DNA of 64,000 bases from Ceratotherium simum simum (GCF_000283155.1 NW_004454156.1:31996496-32060495); one strand, 5' to 3'; shown: positions 50,250 through 63,524, counted from the first letter of the stretch. The notes: generated by a model not told the origin, from the letters alone. Translations and numbers: made by a program.

Positions 50250-50785
50250 TTTCCAATTGTAGGAGAGCAGAATTTGCTACCCCAAAATGTGTCTCTTTGG
50301 ATTGGTTATTTTTAAGAACAAAAGACTCAGGAAGAAACTTTGGCCTTCCCCCTAACTGCCTAAAAGAATTTAAGATAGAAGACCTGTTCCAAGAAGGAGC
50401 TATCACCATAGATAACTATAGCATAATATGAACTAAGTGTGGTAGACAGGGAGGAACCTAGCAAGGCCCATTTGATCAAAGTCCTCTCCATGTCCCACTG
50501 TCTCTGCAAGGCATGGCAAACATTTGTTTACTAAACATTTGCCTTTGTAAACTACCTTCCTCCCCTTTGAAGTCTCAAACCACTACCTTCAACATCCTCC
50601 TTAGTCTTTAGCTGAAGATGGTACCTATGGTGGTGGCTTCAGCCATTTTGGCGAGTTCCTCCGTTTTCCTGGGTTTCTCTCATGTATACACGTTATTAAA
50701 CTCGTTTGATTTTCTCCTTTATTCTGACTCGTGTTAATTTAATTCTTAGACCAGCCAGAAGAACCCAGAAGGGTAGAAGAATATC
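50250..50785 (+). mobile_element. ERV-type LTR
   Basis: Begins near TGTAGGAGAGCAGAATTTGC; AAAATGTGTCTCTTTGG, then TCTCATGTATACACGTTATT and CTCCTTTATTCTGACTCG and TAATTTAATTCTTAGACCAG. This U3-R-U5-like layout is not MaLR. I cannot name the family. No viral genes are attached. Confidence 0.6.
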
Positions 50786-50799
50786 TCCTCCTCCCCTAC

Positions 50800-51050
50800 A
50801 CAAGCATGGCCCCACCATTTAGGAGTTGTTTGACTTTGGGCAAGTAACTCATCTCTGAGCTCTGGTTTCCTAATCTGTGAAGTATGACTCATAATGCCTT
50901 CCTCCCTTATTGTGGTGAAGATTAGAGCTGCATTTCCCTGTAGAAAATCTCCAACTGTCAAAGGCCAGAAGAAAGCAGACAAAGGTCTTGAAATAGGTCT
51001 TGAAATAGCACAGACAGCTGTGCCAGTATAGGTGACACTAGAGTGACTAA
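50800..51050 (+). repeat. MIR SINE
   Basis: GACTTTGGGCAAGTAACTCA, GGTTTCCTAATCTGTGAAG and GTGGTGAAGATTAGAGCTG. Confidence 0.75.
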
Positions 51051-52534
51051 TGCCTAGTGCAGGGGTGCCCAAGAGGCTTTAGCATCTCCCATGTCATCAC
51101 TTGGAGATTGGCACTGATTCCCTGGAGTGCTGTCTTGGCGAGGATACTGGGGTTGGGGCTGAGCCCAGGAGGAAAGAGTGGGGTCATCAATTAGTGATGT
51201 CTGCTGTGGGCATGGGATAAGGAAGCTTTAAGTCTGCAGACACCATTTATTGACTCACAATTCCATATAAATATGAAAACTCATTTGTGTTCATCTTGTT
51301 TTTTCTTCTTTACACCTTTTGGATGCTTATTATGTTTCATAATTTAACTTCTAACACGACAGTGGATCATTCTTTTACCATTGGTCTTTCTGACTTCAAT
51401 ACCATTGGTTTTTCTTTTTCTGGCTGCGAGGGAAAGGATGAACATGGAGGTGAGCCCAGAAAGGGTTGTTCTGAAGCTGATAAACTGAAAGTGACAGCTG
51501 TCAGAAAGGAATCTGCAGAACAAGCAGTAAAGCGTCTGAGGCCATTTCCTGCCAGGATAAACAGCATCTTCTCTCCTCTGGCCAATTCCCGCCCCCTCAG
51601 CCCACTCAGTGCAACCTGAGTCATCGAAAATTGTAAATTGAGTTGAGTATACTTTGGTTCCTAAAGGAAGGGCATGTACTCTAGCAAGATTCCCACCCAA
51701 ATTGGTTAAAATACCTATATTTTCATGGCTTTGCATTTAAAAAGGTGAGCTTCTTTTATCTGGAAAATTCCCTTAGGTGGAGCAAGGCACTCTTGATGAT
51801 AAAGCATCATTCTATTAATACAAGGCTCAGGGAGAGTCGCATGTTTGTGAATAACACGCTGTATGGGAACATGCTACACTATCTGGGGCCTGTCAGGGAC
51901 AACAGGGCGTGTGCTTACGTTTCACTGCTCCAGACGACAGAAATCAAATTAACGGAAGGAAAGATTTCAGTTCAAAATGGGGAAGAAGGGGTTAGCATCT
52001 GCAGCTTTCCAAGAGTGGCGTAAGCTGCTGGAGGTGGTGAGCTCCCTGTCTTTGGGAGGATTCCAGCAGAAGCCAGATGCAAGCCTGCTAGGGATGCTGT
52101 AGAAGCCTTTTGGTATGGATTAGGGGGTGGAGAATATCCATGGTTATCTAACTGTGCTCTGTGGAGTCCCAGGGTTTCTTGGATACACTTGAGGGGATGG
52201 GTTGCTGAGGAAAAGGGAGAGAAATGCCAATGTATAGAATTCTAGTCTCCATCCCTACTTCAGCCAAATAATAATAACTAATGCCTACCGAATGCTGACT
52301 GCATTATGTAAATTAACTTACTGGTTCCAGGGAGAGATGCCCAGATAAACCGTGGGACAGAAGTGGCTATGTCCCATCAACTACTGTCATGCAACACACT
52401 GCTGGAGCCTGCTCCTCCAAACTAAGCTGTCTTGTCCTAGGGCAAGGAACCCAAACGGGGGCTCTAACATGGGGGCCAGCTCCTCACGTCTTCACTTCTC
52501 ACTGAAGAGTTGAATCTCCTGACTTCCATGTATA

Positions 52535-52605
52535 TACATGGAATATATATATATATTTATTTTTTCATTATAAATATTTTTATTTTTTAAAAGATATTTA
52601 TACGT
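52535..52605. repeat. AT-rich low-complexity tract
   Basis: ATATATATATATATTTATT and similar A/T runs. Confidence 0.85.
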
Positions 52606-52899
52606 ATCCATTCATTCATTCTTTTTGTCAGCAAGGCCAACCAAACGACCTCTCCTTCCTACCCGGAGTCTCCTAATTGGTGCAAAACCTACCTGGGATT
52701 GTCTGAGGCAGAGCAAACGGGACAGCCCATCACGTGCTTTACAGACAGACTTCTAAGTGACTCGGTAGGTTGGTAGGTTCCTCTCTCTGCCAGGCCTTCC
52801 TAGAAGAGATGTTAATAAAACCCCAAACCCATTCGTGGAACAACAGATTTGAATCCAACATTAGATGGGTTGGGCATTGCGGTTTTTGAAAAAATGCAT

Positions 52900-53090
52900 C
52901 TCAATGAACACTGTGTTCCTAGTGCCGAGTCCTGTTTTTGGTGATTTCACATAAATTATCCATGAAACACTATGACAAAAGGATCGCTGTTCCCGTTTAT
53001 CAGACGGTGACCCCGAGGCTCAGAGCATTCACGTGACTTCTCTGAGGTCATGTGTCAATTAAATGAGTGATCTGGGATGACTAGAGAGCT
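52900..53090 (-). repeat. MIR SINE
   Basis: TTTCACATAAATTATCCATG, ATCAGACGGTGACCCCGAGG and TTCTCTGAGGTCATGTGTC; diverged. Confidence 0.55.
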
Positions 53091-53199
53091 CAGTCTTATC
53101 ATCACTGTCCCCTCTCCAGTGAAGAAATAATAATGCAAAAATGAACTCCTGCAGTCCTTTATAGTTCTCACATCGCCTTCATTTGAATCTGAATGTGCC

Positions 53200-53540
53200 A
53201 TGCTCATGTTTACTTCTGGTCTCATGCTGCTCCCTCCCCACCACTAAGTCCATTCTCCATACCGCATCACTCCTCCTTATTCATCCTTCAAATCTCACCT
53301 CCTCCAGGAAGTCTTCCCGGATGTACCCTCTCTCCCACAGCGTGTGAAATGCCCTTCTCGTGTGCTCTCAAAGCACCACCACTGTTCCAGCGCTATCACT
53401 GGATAACCACTTCCTGCTTGTCTGCATCCCTCATCAGATCATGAGAGCAGGGGTTCGATCTGCAATGCTTCCTTTGGATCACTAGCCCTGTGGCTGGCAA
53501 TCTGAAAGACTATCTGCCGAGTGGATGAATGCGTCTTGAG
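53200..53540 (+). repeat. L2 LINE 3' end
   Basis: CTTATTCATCCTTCAAATCT, CACCTCCTCCAGGAAGTCTT, ATCATGAGAGCAGGGGTTC and GAGTGGATGAATG. Confidence 0.88.
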
Positions 53541-54089
53541 CCCTAGACACTGCCCTCCGAGCCCTTTCTCATCTGGGACCTGCAATCCAATGAAGAGGTT
53601 CTTGACTTCATTTCTTTGAGACTACCACCATCTGCGTATTTGTCACGCTCTAATGACCTCTTCCCACAGAGCTGGGAGCATCCGGCTTTGGGCTGGATCC
53701 AAGATCTTACCCTTTCCCTCTGGTTGTGTTTGCAGATAACACTTGACATGCTGCAAAGACCCAGGGGGGTGGAACTCCCTACACAGACATGTTCCAGGGG
53801 TGCGATGTTACAAACTCCCTCCCTGCCCCACCCCTGCCCCTGCCACCGGGGGCAGGCTCAGCCAGAGGAACCCGGCTGGCGCAGGGCACCGGAAACTGCT
53901 GCTCTGCTTTGAGTGCTAGTTGCACCTGCTCCCCTGTTCTTAGCGCCCACAAAGCAGCCCACCTGTTCTCTGCAGCCCCACTGCTGCAGCCCAGGTCAGG
54001 GCCCCACTGCCGTCTTTTTGCCTGGGATTCAGTAGTGGTCTCTAGGCGGTCTCGCTGCCTCCAGCCTGTCCCTTTCATCCTATTCTCTA

Positions 54090-54345
54090 TACGGCGTGAT
54101 TTTTCTAGAATGTAAATCTGACCATGATTACAGCCCTTTGGTGGCTCCTCACCACCGCAGGATAAAGTCTAAACTCGTAAGCACAGCCAAGGCCCTTCAA
54201 GGCCTTCCGGTCAGCTTCCTTCTTGCCTCCTCCCAACACCTGTGCTCTAGCAGGCAAACTACCAGCACGTTTTCTGTTAACTTGCTACTTCTTCAACTGC
54301 TCTGCCCTTTACCTAGCACCTCACTCTTCTCTCTTACTTGTTCAA
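54090..54345 (+). repeat. L2 LINE fragment
   Basis: TCTAGAATGTAAATCTGACC, TTTGGTGGCTCCTCACCACC and GCCAAGGCCCTTCAAGGCC. Confidence 0.85.
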
Positions 54346-54585
54346 TTCATTCAATAAATATTTGTTAAGTGCTTACTATGCGCTTGCTTCTGTTCTAGGA
54401 GAGGGGACCCCAGAGGTGAGCAGTACAGGCAATGTCTCTAATGCAACCGTCTTATATTCTGGTCTTATAGTGAGGACAAAATGAGCAACGGCTACATGAA
54501 CCAAATAATTGTGGATGGCAGCGTACGCTCTGCTGAAAAGAAAATAGAGCACATCACAGAGACAGACTTAAAGGTTACTTGAGGC
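54346..54585 (-). repeat. L2 LINE 3' end, opposite orientation
   Basis: TTCAATAAATATTTGTTAAG, GTGCTTACTATGCGCTTGC and GCAACCGTCTTATATTCTGG. It abuts a sense L2 fragment head-on. Confidence 0.8.
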
Positions 54586-55639
54586 TGGGGAGGGTCCGGG
54601 AAAGTTTCTGAAGGTGCCCCATTTGAGATGTTTAAACACCTTGGGGCAGGTGTTTAAAGCAAGCACAAAGGCCCCGTGGGAGGGAGCCTGGAACGCAGAA
54701 GGAACAGAAAGGCGGTGGGTGGGGCTCCCGCACGGTGGGCAAGGCGAGGGTGTGCGGAGAAGACTGCTTCTTGTTCATGACTCTCCCTGCACCCGGACAG
54801 ACCACCCTCTTGGCATCTCGAACACTTGTTACGTGGCAAGTGACTTACGTATCAGGTCTGGGTCAGCCTCTAATTTCAACCCCAGTGCCCTGCACAGCGC
54901 CTGGCAGATGGCTGGCATTCATGTGTGCTTACTGAGCAAATAAACGCAGTCACAGATTCCAAGAAGGACTAGTGACGACCTCTCCCGCCTGATGACCCAC
55001 CAGGGGAAGTCGGTGGGAGGAAAGGCTGGTGAGTCACTTATAAAGGGAGTCCACTTGGTAAGACACTGCACAGCGCACCAGGGGAACTCACTGATACGGA
55101 TGATTAACTGATGGCTTCATCCTGCAAGGCTTTTTATTTGAGCCTCTTCCATGGAGAAAAAAAAAAAAAAGAGGCCAGAGAACAGCTTTCATTTAGCAGT
55201 TGGAAAAAAGCGCCGAATGGGCTCTCAAATATTGATGATGATGACAAATACTGACTTGAGTAAAGAGAACTGTAGGAAAAACCAGAAGAACACGGTGTTT
55301 GCTGAAACCTCTAAGTGCCTCCCAGAATCTGAGGCAGGGTTCAAGTGCTTAATGGTTTTCTTTTCTCTGTTGTCAGTGGTAAAGAAGGGCAGACACTGAG
55401 AAAGGCATGGAGAGTGATGCGGAGAAGGGCCGGAGCTAGGGGTGACTCCACTGTGACTTGGGGGCCAAATGACAGAGAGCAGGAGTGGCCTTGCTGCCAG
55501 TCATCCTGATAAAGGGCAGGTGAGTGCATGCCCCCAGACCTTCCACAGGGCCCTCCCCTCCCACTGGGATCCTAGAAGGTGTCTCATGACATCCAAGATG
55601 AGAATATAAACAAGAACAATAATAGTAATAGAACAAAAT

Positions 55640-55840
55640 TCTGACTCTTTAACCTGGCTCACAACATCCTTCCAAACTTGCTCCTGCCTACCTGCTGCTC
55701 AACTGTCTCCTGTTGCCCTCCTCCCCCTCCCAGCCCCTGGGCACAAAGGCCATCCTTCAGTTCCTCACATCAAACCTGCCCTGCCTCAGGGCCTTTGCAC
55801 CACCTACTCCCTCCACCTGGAATGTACTTCCTTTGACCTT
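55640..55840 (+). repeat. L2 LINE, left part (split by L1)
   Basis: CACAACATCCTTCCAAACTT, TGCCTCAGGGCCTTTGCACC and CTCCACCTGGAATGTACTTC; L2 resumes at 56735. Confidence 0.85.
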
Positions 55841-56715
55841 TTTTCCCCCCAGCTTTACTGAGGTATATAAGTGGTATACAAAAAACTGCACGCAGTTAAT
55901 GTATACAATATGGTGAGTTTGGACATATGTATACACCCATGTTACTATCACCACAATCAAAGCAATAAACATATCCATCAACTCCAAAAGTTTCTCTGTT
56001 TTTTTTCTTTTTGTGGTAAGAACATTTAACATAAGATCTACTCTCAAAATCTTTGAAGTGCACAATACTGTTAACTATAAGCACCATGCTGCACAGCAGA
56101 TCTCTGGAACTTAGTCATCTTGTATACCTGTAACTTCATGCCCATTGAACAAAAACGGCCTCTCCCCATCCCCAGGAACCACCATTCTGCTGCCTACTTC
56201 TCCATATCTGACTATCTGAGATGCCTCACATATGAGGAATCATGCAGTATTCATCCTTCTGTGACTGCCTTATTTCACTTAGCATGTCTTCCAGGTCCAT
56301 CCAGGTTGTCACAAATGGTAAGATTTCTTTCTTTTTAAAGGCTGAAGAATATTCCATTGTGTCTATACCACATGTGCTTTATCCATTCATCTGTCAGTAG
56401 ACACTCTGTTTCCCTATCTTGGCTATTGTGAATGATGCTGCAGTGAACATAGAGTGCAGATATCACTTCGAGATCCTGATTTCAATTCCTTTGGACATAT
56501 ACCCAGAAGTGGGATTGCTGGACCACTGGATAGTTCTATATTTACTTTTCTGAGGAACCTCCGTACTGCTCCCATAGGGGCTGTACCACTTCAATTCTAC
56601 CGACAGTATACGAGCTTCCACTTTCTCCACGTCCTCGCAAACTCGTTATCTTTTGTTTTTTGACAACAGCCATTCCAACAGGCACGAAGTACGATCTCAC
56701 TGTGGCTTTGATTTG
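55841..56715 (-). mobile_element. LINE-1 3' end (L1MA/L1MB type), 5'-truncated, inserted in an L2
   Basis: A short T tract, then CAGCTTTACTGAGGTATATA, GCACCATGCTGCACAGCAG, TTGTGAATGATGCTGCAGTG and ACATATACCCAGAAGTGGGA. Read on the minus strand this is the L1 3'UTR plus the end of ORF2. Length is about 870 bp, with no intact frame. Confidence 0.9.
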
Positions 56716-56734
56716 TGCCGATCTCTTGCTCTGC

Positions 56735-57020
56735 TAAGGCTGGCTCTTGCTTGTATTCAGGTCTCAGATTAAACGTCACCTCCCCAGAGAAGCCCTCCCT
56801 GACCCCCCAAACCAGTGGAGCTTGCCAGCTGCTGACTAATATGTCACTACGTAGCACTTGCCACTGGCTGATCATTTTCCTGTTAGTTCGAGTAGTTATT
56901 AATTGTGTCTCCCCAACCAGAATATCAGCACCATGAGGGCAGGGACCACTGTCCTTTCTTTACTGATGAATACTCAGTGTTCAGAATATGAAGACCCTGA
57001 GTAACTGTTTGTTAACTGAC
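56735..57020 (+). repeat. L2 LINE, right part
   Basis: TTCAGGTCTCAGATTAAACG, AGAGAAGCCCTCCCTGACC and AGCACCATGAGGGCAGGGA continue the L2 broken at 55840. Confidence 0.88.
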
Positions 57021-57054
57021 TGAATGAACCAGTTATTTCTGTATCTAATACTAA

Positions 57055-57280
57055 GGGTCAAGGAGCAAATATTTATCGAGCATCTAACATACGGCAGACG
57101 CTGAGCTTGGTGCTTTATATGCAAGTTCTCACTTAGTCTCAAAACATCCCTATGGCACTTTTTCATCCACGTTTGACAGTTGAGGAAACTGAAGCACAGA
57201 GAGGTTGAGTCACTTGCCTGAGGTCACACAGGTGGTAACTAACTGGAAAAGATTCAAGCCAAACCCAGGTCAGCCTGACC
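57055..57280 (-). repeat. MIR SINE
   Basis: AAATATTTATCGAGCATCTA, GTTGAGGAAACTGAAGCACA and CACTTGCCTGAGGTCACACA. Confidence 0.88.
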
Positions 57281-57289
57281 CCACATGCC

Positions 57290-57540
57290 TTGATTTTTCC
57301 ACGACAATGTGCTGCTTCCCACATCCTGCTCCTCAGAACTTCAAATCAGTCTCTACTTTGCCCCTTGCTTGCTGTGTGACTGTGAGCAATCTGCTTAACC
57401 TCTCTGTGCTTCAATGTCTTCAACTCTAATTGGGGAAAAAAAGGAAGGTTTCTATGAGCATCAAATGAGATACAGCATATGAAAAAAAATTCTGAACAGT
57501 GAAGAAACAGGAAAATATAGTAGATGTTAGCTATGCGTGT
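57290..57540 (+). repeat. MIR SINE
   Basis: GCTGTGTGACTGTGAGCAAT, TTAACCTCTCTGTGCTTC and GAGCATCAAATGAGATACAG. Confidence 0.8.
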
Positions 57541-57941
57541 GACCACTTACCTAACCCTTTCTCTACCCTTGCTAACCTCTAGAGGAGCCAGTTATTGTGA
57601 AAATCTTTGATGCTACTGCATGCATTGGCCACACGGAATCCTGGGTCGCCCATGTGGATGCCACCATATCCACCAAGACCTCCAAGCTTCCCAGCTATGG
57701 AGAGACACTGTCTCTGTTGTTCGACTGGTGGTTTTGCTCATTCTGGTTCCTCTGCCTGGAAACTCACTTCTGACTTGACCTAGACTGGGCCAAGGGTACC
57801 CTCTCTGTATCCACAGAGATGAGCACGGGAAGGATCGGTTGACATGCCCATCTCCCCACGAGATGGTGGGCTCCCAGGGCAGGGACGGCGTCTCGTGCAT
57901 CTCGGACAGGCCCTGAGCCTGGCGCGGAGCTGGCACGCTTA

Positions 57942-58510
<569 letters not shown>

Positions 58511-58954
58511 TTCATCTCTCAGCTCCAAATTCACTTTGAGATGCTGAGGCAGGGACCTGCAAACCCTTTTTCTGCTTGTTCCTCTGAGCGTCACCCCGGC
58601 CTCCTGTCTTCGCCCCGGCAGCGGCACTGCCTTCCTTTAGCAGCAGCTAAATCCATCCTGCAGCTTTTCCAACACTCAGAAGCAGCTTCATCGTCCTCCC
58701 GTCCCCGTCCCCGCCCACCGCTGCTGCCTCTGCAGCTGCCTGGCCACCCCGCCCCAGAGGTCTGGGTTCCCGCCCCGTTACCATAATTGCACTTCTTCCC
58801 TCTGTTCCCTCAGCTCCAGGGGTGGTAACCGTTTCCTGCAATTTTCTACTTTTGCTTTTTTACTTACCAAGTGAACACGTATGTCTAGTTATCATTTTTA
58901 AAGATTAAATTCTCTGTTCAAATAATTGCTATGGTTTCTGCCTCCAGCCAAGAC

Positions 58955-59062
58955 TGACGGATGCACCGTCTCACTGAGCGGCTGTGAGAAGTCAACTAGT
59001 TTATACATGTAAAGCCTGTAAGTAGTGCCTGGCGTAGGATGAGTGCTCAATAAATGCTGACT
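58955..59062 (+). repeat. MIR SINE 3' part
   Basis: TAGTGCCTGGCGTAGGATGA and GTGCTCAATAAATGCTGACT. Confidence 0.75.
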
Positions 59063-59064
59063 AT

Positions 59065-59560
59065 TAAGTGCCTACTGTATACCGAGTTGGGAGATGGCGA
59101 GAGACACCTGTTGGCAACGTCTGCCTTGGCCCGTTCATGGTCTGCTGGGGAGACATGTCCATAAACAGGTAATAGAATGCAATAATGGAGGGAGAATCAA
59201 GAGGAAACAGCAGCTCTAGAATGCTCAGAGAAGCATCACAGAAGGAGAGGCCTGTGCTGGGGCTTGAAGGATGAGCAGGAGTTTCCTGGGGAGACAGGGC
59301 CAGGGGGCAGAGGGGTTGGTGGTGACACAACCCAGGCAGAGGGAAGACACGTGGGACAGCATGGTTCACTTGGAAAATGAGAAGTCACAGGCTGCAGCTG
59401 GAGCGCAGAGGCCTGGTGGGGTGGGTGGGAGATGTGACGGCAGAGGTAAGCGAGGGGAGAGCCTGGCCGCGTGGGGACCATGTTCAGAACTCAGATCGCA
59501 TCACTGGCAAGTTGTGAGGAGGGGTAAAAGGACTAACTCTGGGTTTTAGGAGGATGACTC
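59065..59560 (-). repeat. L2 LINE, antisense
   Basis: GTGCCTACTGTATACCGAG, GAGAAGCATCACAGAAGGAG and GGGTTTTAGGAGGATGACTC follow the reverse L2; diverged. Confidence 0.65.
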
Positions 59561-59669
59561 TGAATATAACGGAGAAGATGCAAGTGGCAGGGTGACGCCA
59601 GTGACGGGTCAGCTGGAATTTCCAGTGGGCACTCCTCACCGCCTTGGCTGGGGAGCTGTCTACCAGTGG

Positions 59670-59885
59670 ACACTTCATTGCTCCACATTGTTTTACATCC
59701 ATTGTCTTCTTTTAATCCTCACAATGACCCTAACAAGGAATGCAATTTTAAAGATGAAGAAACTGTGGAGAAGTAATTTGCCCGGGACCACAAAGCTGGT
59801 AAACGTTGGAGCTGAGATTCAAATCTAAGTCTGAATAAATCTGATTCCAAAGCCCATGTTCCTTCCCCTACACTGTGGGGAATAG
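59670..59885 (-). repeat. MIR SINE
   Basis: TTTTAATCCTCACAATGACC, AAGATGAAGAAACTGTGGAG and GGAGCTGAGATTCAAATCT. Confidence 0.85.
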
Positions 59886-60299
59886 GAAAAGCCAGGTTTC
59901 AAGAGCTTCCCTTTTCATGCTTTGTCACGTTACAGAGGAAACAAGAGAGCTCTCACCTTCCCTCTCCAGCCCCCTAATGCCCTTGCTCTCCTCCCCTGGC
60001 GGGAGGAAGAGCACATCTGAGCGTTGAGACCGAGGAAGGGACCAGGCGTGCAGAGCTCAATCTCTTCCTGGCTCCCTCCTTCACCCGCATTCTGTGTGTA
60101 AGAGCCTGGACAGGCCTGCCATCTAGAGAGGGGTCTGGAAGACCCATCTCCCTCTGTCTCGGGGTCCCATGGATGTACAGCAGGGACAGCCCTTGAAGCT
60201 GGCTGGGTAAGTACTGCTCTGCAAGGCCAGTTCCCTCTCTCATGGCACAGTGAATAATAGGAAACCTATTTGGTCCAAACCGCACGCCCTGCCCTCCCG

Positions 60300-60540
60300 T
60301 GACCAGCAACAGAGTGACAGCAGAGCAAGAACCGGGGACATCAGGCCAGCCTCAGTTCGAATCCCAGCTGTGCTCTTCACCAGCCGTGTGCGTCCTTGGG
60401 CAACGTGTTTCATTTCTTGGGGCCTCACTCTACTCATGGGCAAGGCAGGGGTCAGTAACCCCGACTTTACAAAGTCGTGAGGAGGGTTAAACGAATGTCT
60501 AGCACAGAGCCGGCATGTCAGGGTGGCTCCAAAGACGTGG
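60300..60540 (+). repeat. MIR SINE
   Basis: CAGTTCGAATCCCAGCTGTG, CCTTGGGCAACGTGTTTC and CGTGAGGAGGGTTAAACGAA. Confidence 0.85.
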
Positions 60541-61049
60541 GTTCTCGTCTCCGCTCAAAGACGGGGCCACCAGCCTGCACTACAGTGTCCCGCCCGCCTT
60601 TCCCCTCCTGCCAGCATGAAGTCCGCTGCAGCAGTGAGGAAGGAAGCAGGCACTCAGCACCCGAGAGAAGGCGCATGAGGCCAGCAGCCCCTCCCTGGAA
60701 TGAGGCCCCTCGGCGGTGCTTGCATTTCGGGGCAGGATGGGTGTGCAGTACGTGGTTCTCTTCCTGCGCCTTTTGAAGGGTGCGAGAGGGAAGACGCTGT
60801 CCTGAGAATACACCCATCCCGGACACAAGAAGGTCCTGGGCCGCATTAAAATAACTGCATGCGAGCTGGTGTCACTCACAGCCAGTGGGGATCACGTCTT
60901 CGCTGTGAAAGATTCTCCCAAGTGCTGAGCTGGCAGGAAGGCTGATGGATGTGCATCTGACTCAGGAAACCTGGGCATTCTCAACAGGGAGAAACTTAAA
61001 CTCAGTGAAAATAAGGGCTGGCCTATGGGTCCCCTGGCAAACAAATCTT

Positions 61050-61240
61050 AACTTATTGTGCATGAATCTGCCAGGCACTTTGGAGACACTGTCTCATTAA
61101 ATCTTCCAAATGATCCCATTTGAATCCCACTGTCCATGAAACGGAGATGGTCCTGACTGGCCCGTATCTCAAGCTGGTAAGTTACAGAGCTGGGACGCAA
61201 ACCCAGCTCTAAGCCCTAAGCCCCAGCCTCCTCAGTGCTA
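61050..61240 (-). repeat. MIR SINE
   Basis: TGAATCTGCCAGGCACTTTG, GAAACGGAGATGGTCCTGAC and AGAGCTGGGACGCAAACCCA. Confidence 0.75.
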
Positions 61241-61689
61241 TTGTGGACCCTGTCAATGGGCTGAGCACTTTACAGGTGAGGAGAGTGAGGTTACAGAGCA
61301 GAGTGACTTGCCCAAGATCACATGGTGAGCTATCTAGCACAAGCACCCAGGGCTCCTGGCGCCCACCACCCACTCCAGGCCATCTCTCATCCCATCACGT
61401 CTCATTCTGTTCCGTGTCTGCCCAGGGATCTGGGGTGGTGTATTGCCTGCACAAGTGCTGCTGTTTTATAAAAAGCAGCAACGGTTTAAGGAAGGTAGAG
61501 GCGGAGGATGGTGGATCATTAAGAGGCCAAGGTGGTTTTGGAAAACCCTTTGCAACCCGCTGCCCTCTGACGGGGAAGCCCACTTAAAGTCTATTCATGT
61601 ATATTCAGATTTACCTTTTCCTACTTAGTTTTTAATCATCAGAAGGCAGAATGCTCCATTCCCCTGTGCTAGGCTCTAGAGAAATAAAT

Positions 61690-61910
61690 CACAGCTATCG
61701 TTTATCTAATACTCTTTATATACTACACATTAGGCCAGGGGTGTGTGTGTGTGTTCACATTCAATCCTCAAAACAACCTAGTAAGGTTGTTTCTGTTATT
61801 ATTTCCATTTTACAGATGATAATCCTGATGCTGAGACTAGTGCAGGATCACTCAGCTGGTAAGTAGCCAAACCTATTACAAAATCAGGTCCATCTTGCTC
61901 CCACATCTTT
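61690..61910 (-). repeat. MIR SINE
   Basis: CAATCCTCAAAACAACCTAG, CCATTTTACAGATGATAATC and AGGATCACTCAGCTGGTAAG. Confidence 0.85.
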
Positions 61911-61919
61911 TTCTTTCTA

Positions 61920-62080
61920 GCACCTCATTCATTCATTTAACAAATATTAAAATGAGCACCGACTATGTGCCACGCATGGATAGGGGCTGTGAATTCAGAG
62001 ATGAACATAAGAGATCACGACTCTCTTTCTGGAACTTATAACTTAGAGGGAGAGGCAGACGTTACACAACTGTCCATTTT
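61920..62080 (-). repeat. L2 LINE 3' end
   Basis: CATTCATTTAACAAATATTA, ACTATGTGCCACGCATGGAT and GGAACTTATAACTTAGAGGG. Confidence 0.8.
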
Positions 62081-62569
62081 AAATTACAAGGATGATAATG
62101 TGCTGCTAAAAAGAGCTTGTTAGCAATTGTTCCCAGGCCAGGCCACTTCAAGTACAAAGCAACCAAGGCCCAGGATGAGGAAGTGACTTGCCCCCCAGAG
62201 TCACACAGCAGAAGGGGAAGTCGAGCCCAGCTCTGTCTCCCTGGCCACTGCTCCTTCCGCTGAACCACATGTCTGTGGCTGAAACTCCAATAATTATCAG
62301 GATTAGTACTGCTGATGATTTTGATCAGCGCTTGTCTGACTACTGAAAAACGTCATTTCCCATCCCTGGAGGGACAGAATCACCCATCATTGCTGGCTTC
62401 GGGGCAGCAAGCTGGTGGTGTGGATGACATTTACTGACAAGCTTTCACACATGAGATGGACTGACACTGAGGAACGTGCCCAAAATAGATTTTTGCGAGG
62501 AGCTAGTAAGTACATGTGAGTCTGCGAGGCTTGTGGTGAAAACTTATCATAACTTATTCCAATTGCTGA

Positions 62570-62800
62570 GGCACATGAGCAGAGTAATAATTATTATCAT
62601 TAGCAGCTAACATATATGGGATATTTGCGATCTGCCATGCACTGCTCTGAACCCTCCACTTGTCATAGCTCATTCATTCTTTATTCAACACTATAAATGA
62701 TCTTCTCGTTATCAGATCTTACAGGTGAGGAAAGTTCAGCAAATTGCCCCAAGTTACACAGCTAGAAAGTGGGGGAGTCAGGATTCAAACTCAAAGGGAC
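62570..62800 (-). repeat. MIR SINE
   Basis: CAGCTAACATATATGGGATA, GATCTTACAGGTGAGGAAAG and AAGTTACACAGCTAGAAAGT then GGATTCAAACTC. Confidence 0.85.
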
Positions 62801-63524
62801 AGAGACATTAGGAATCTCTCTTATTTCTCCCATGTCTGTAATCATTAAATGACTTCGTTTACAGAAATGAACATGAGATTTACAGAAGATCAGAGGATCA
62901 GAAATGAAACCTACTTTTCCCTCCCAAACAGAGGGACCCCACCCACCCCCGGGGATACAAAGGCTGCGGGGTGATTCAGGACTTCCCAGGCACACAGGCT
63001 GAACATCAAGCTCCACAGGAAGCAGAGAGGGAGGCAGCCAGGTTGCACACCAGGTGGGCTGGGGAAGCTGCCAGGCGTCAGGGAGCCCATGGGTGTGATC
63101 TGATTGGATCTGAAATGTCTGTGAAGGCTGAGTATGTGTGCAGACTTGGAGTCCTCCTGCAGTGAGCCAGAGAAATTGAGAGAAATTGATTACTGTCCAG
63201 GAAACTTAAGCATCATCTGGGAAGACAGCGGAAGTCAACGTGATTAAAGGAGAAACGAGAAACTCGATCACCCATCAAGGGCGCAGGAAAAAGCATTCCA
63301 AAGGCAGAAACAAGACCTCAGTACAAGGGCAAGACTATATGGAAAGAGTTCAGCCAAAACTTCGGCTTCTGAAGTACTTTGAACCCAGAAAGTTCATAAA
63401 AATAAGTCACGGTGCAAAAGTGCTTAGAAATCAGAGCCTGTGTGCAAATGCTAGGTGAATAAGAACATGGGCCTTATGTCCTCTAAGTTACTGGGATAAG
63501 GGGTGTTTGGAAAATAGGTCTCTG

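Noticed and set aside
56120..56663. Plus-strand frames in 56.1-56.7 kb
   Set aside because: They are antisense reads of an L1 3' end.
58560..58800. Possible CpG island or internal promoter
   Set aside because: The segment is GC-rich with only moderate CpG over about 200 bp, and no exon follows in either direction.
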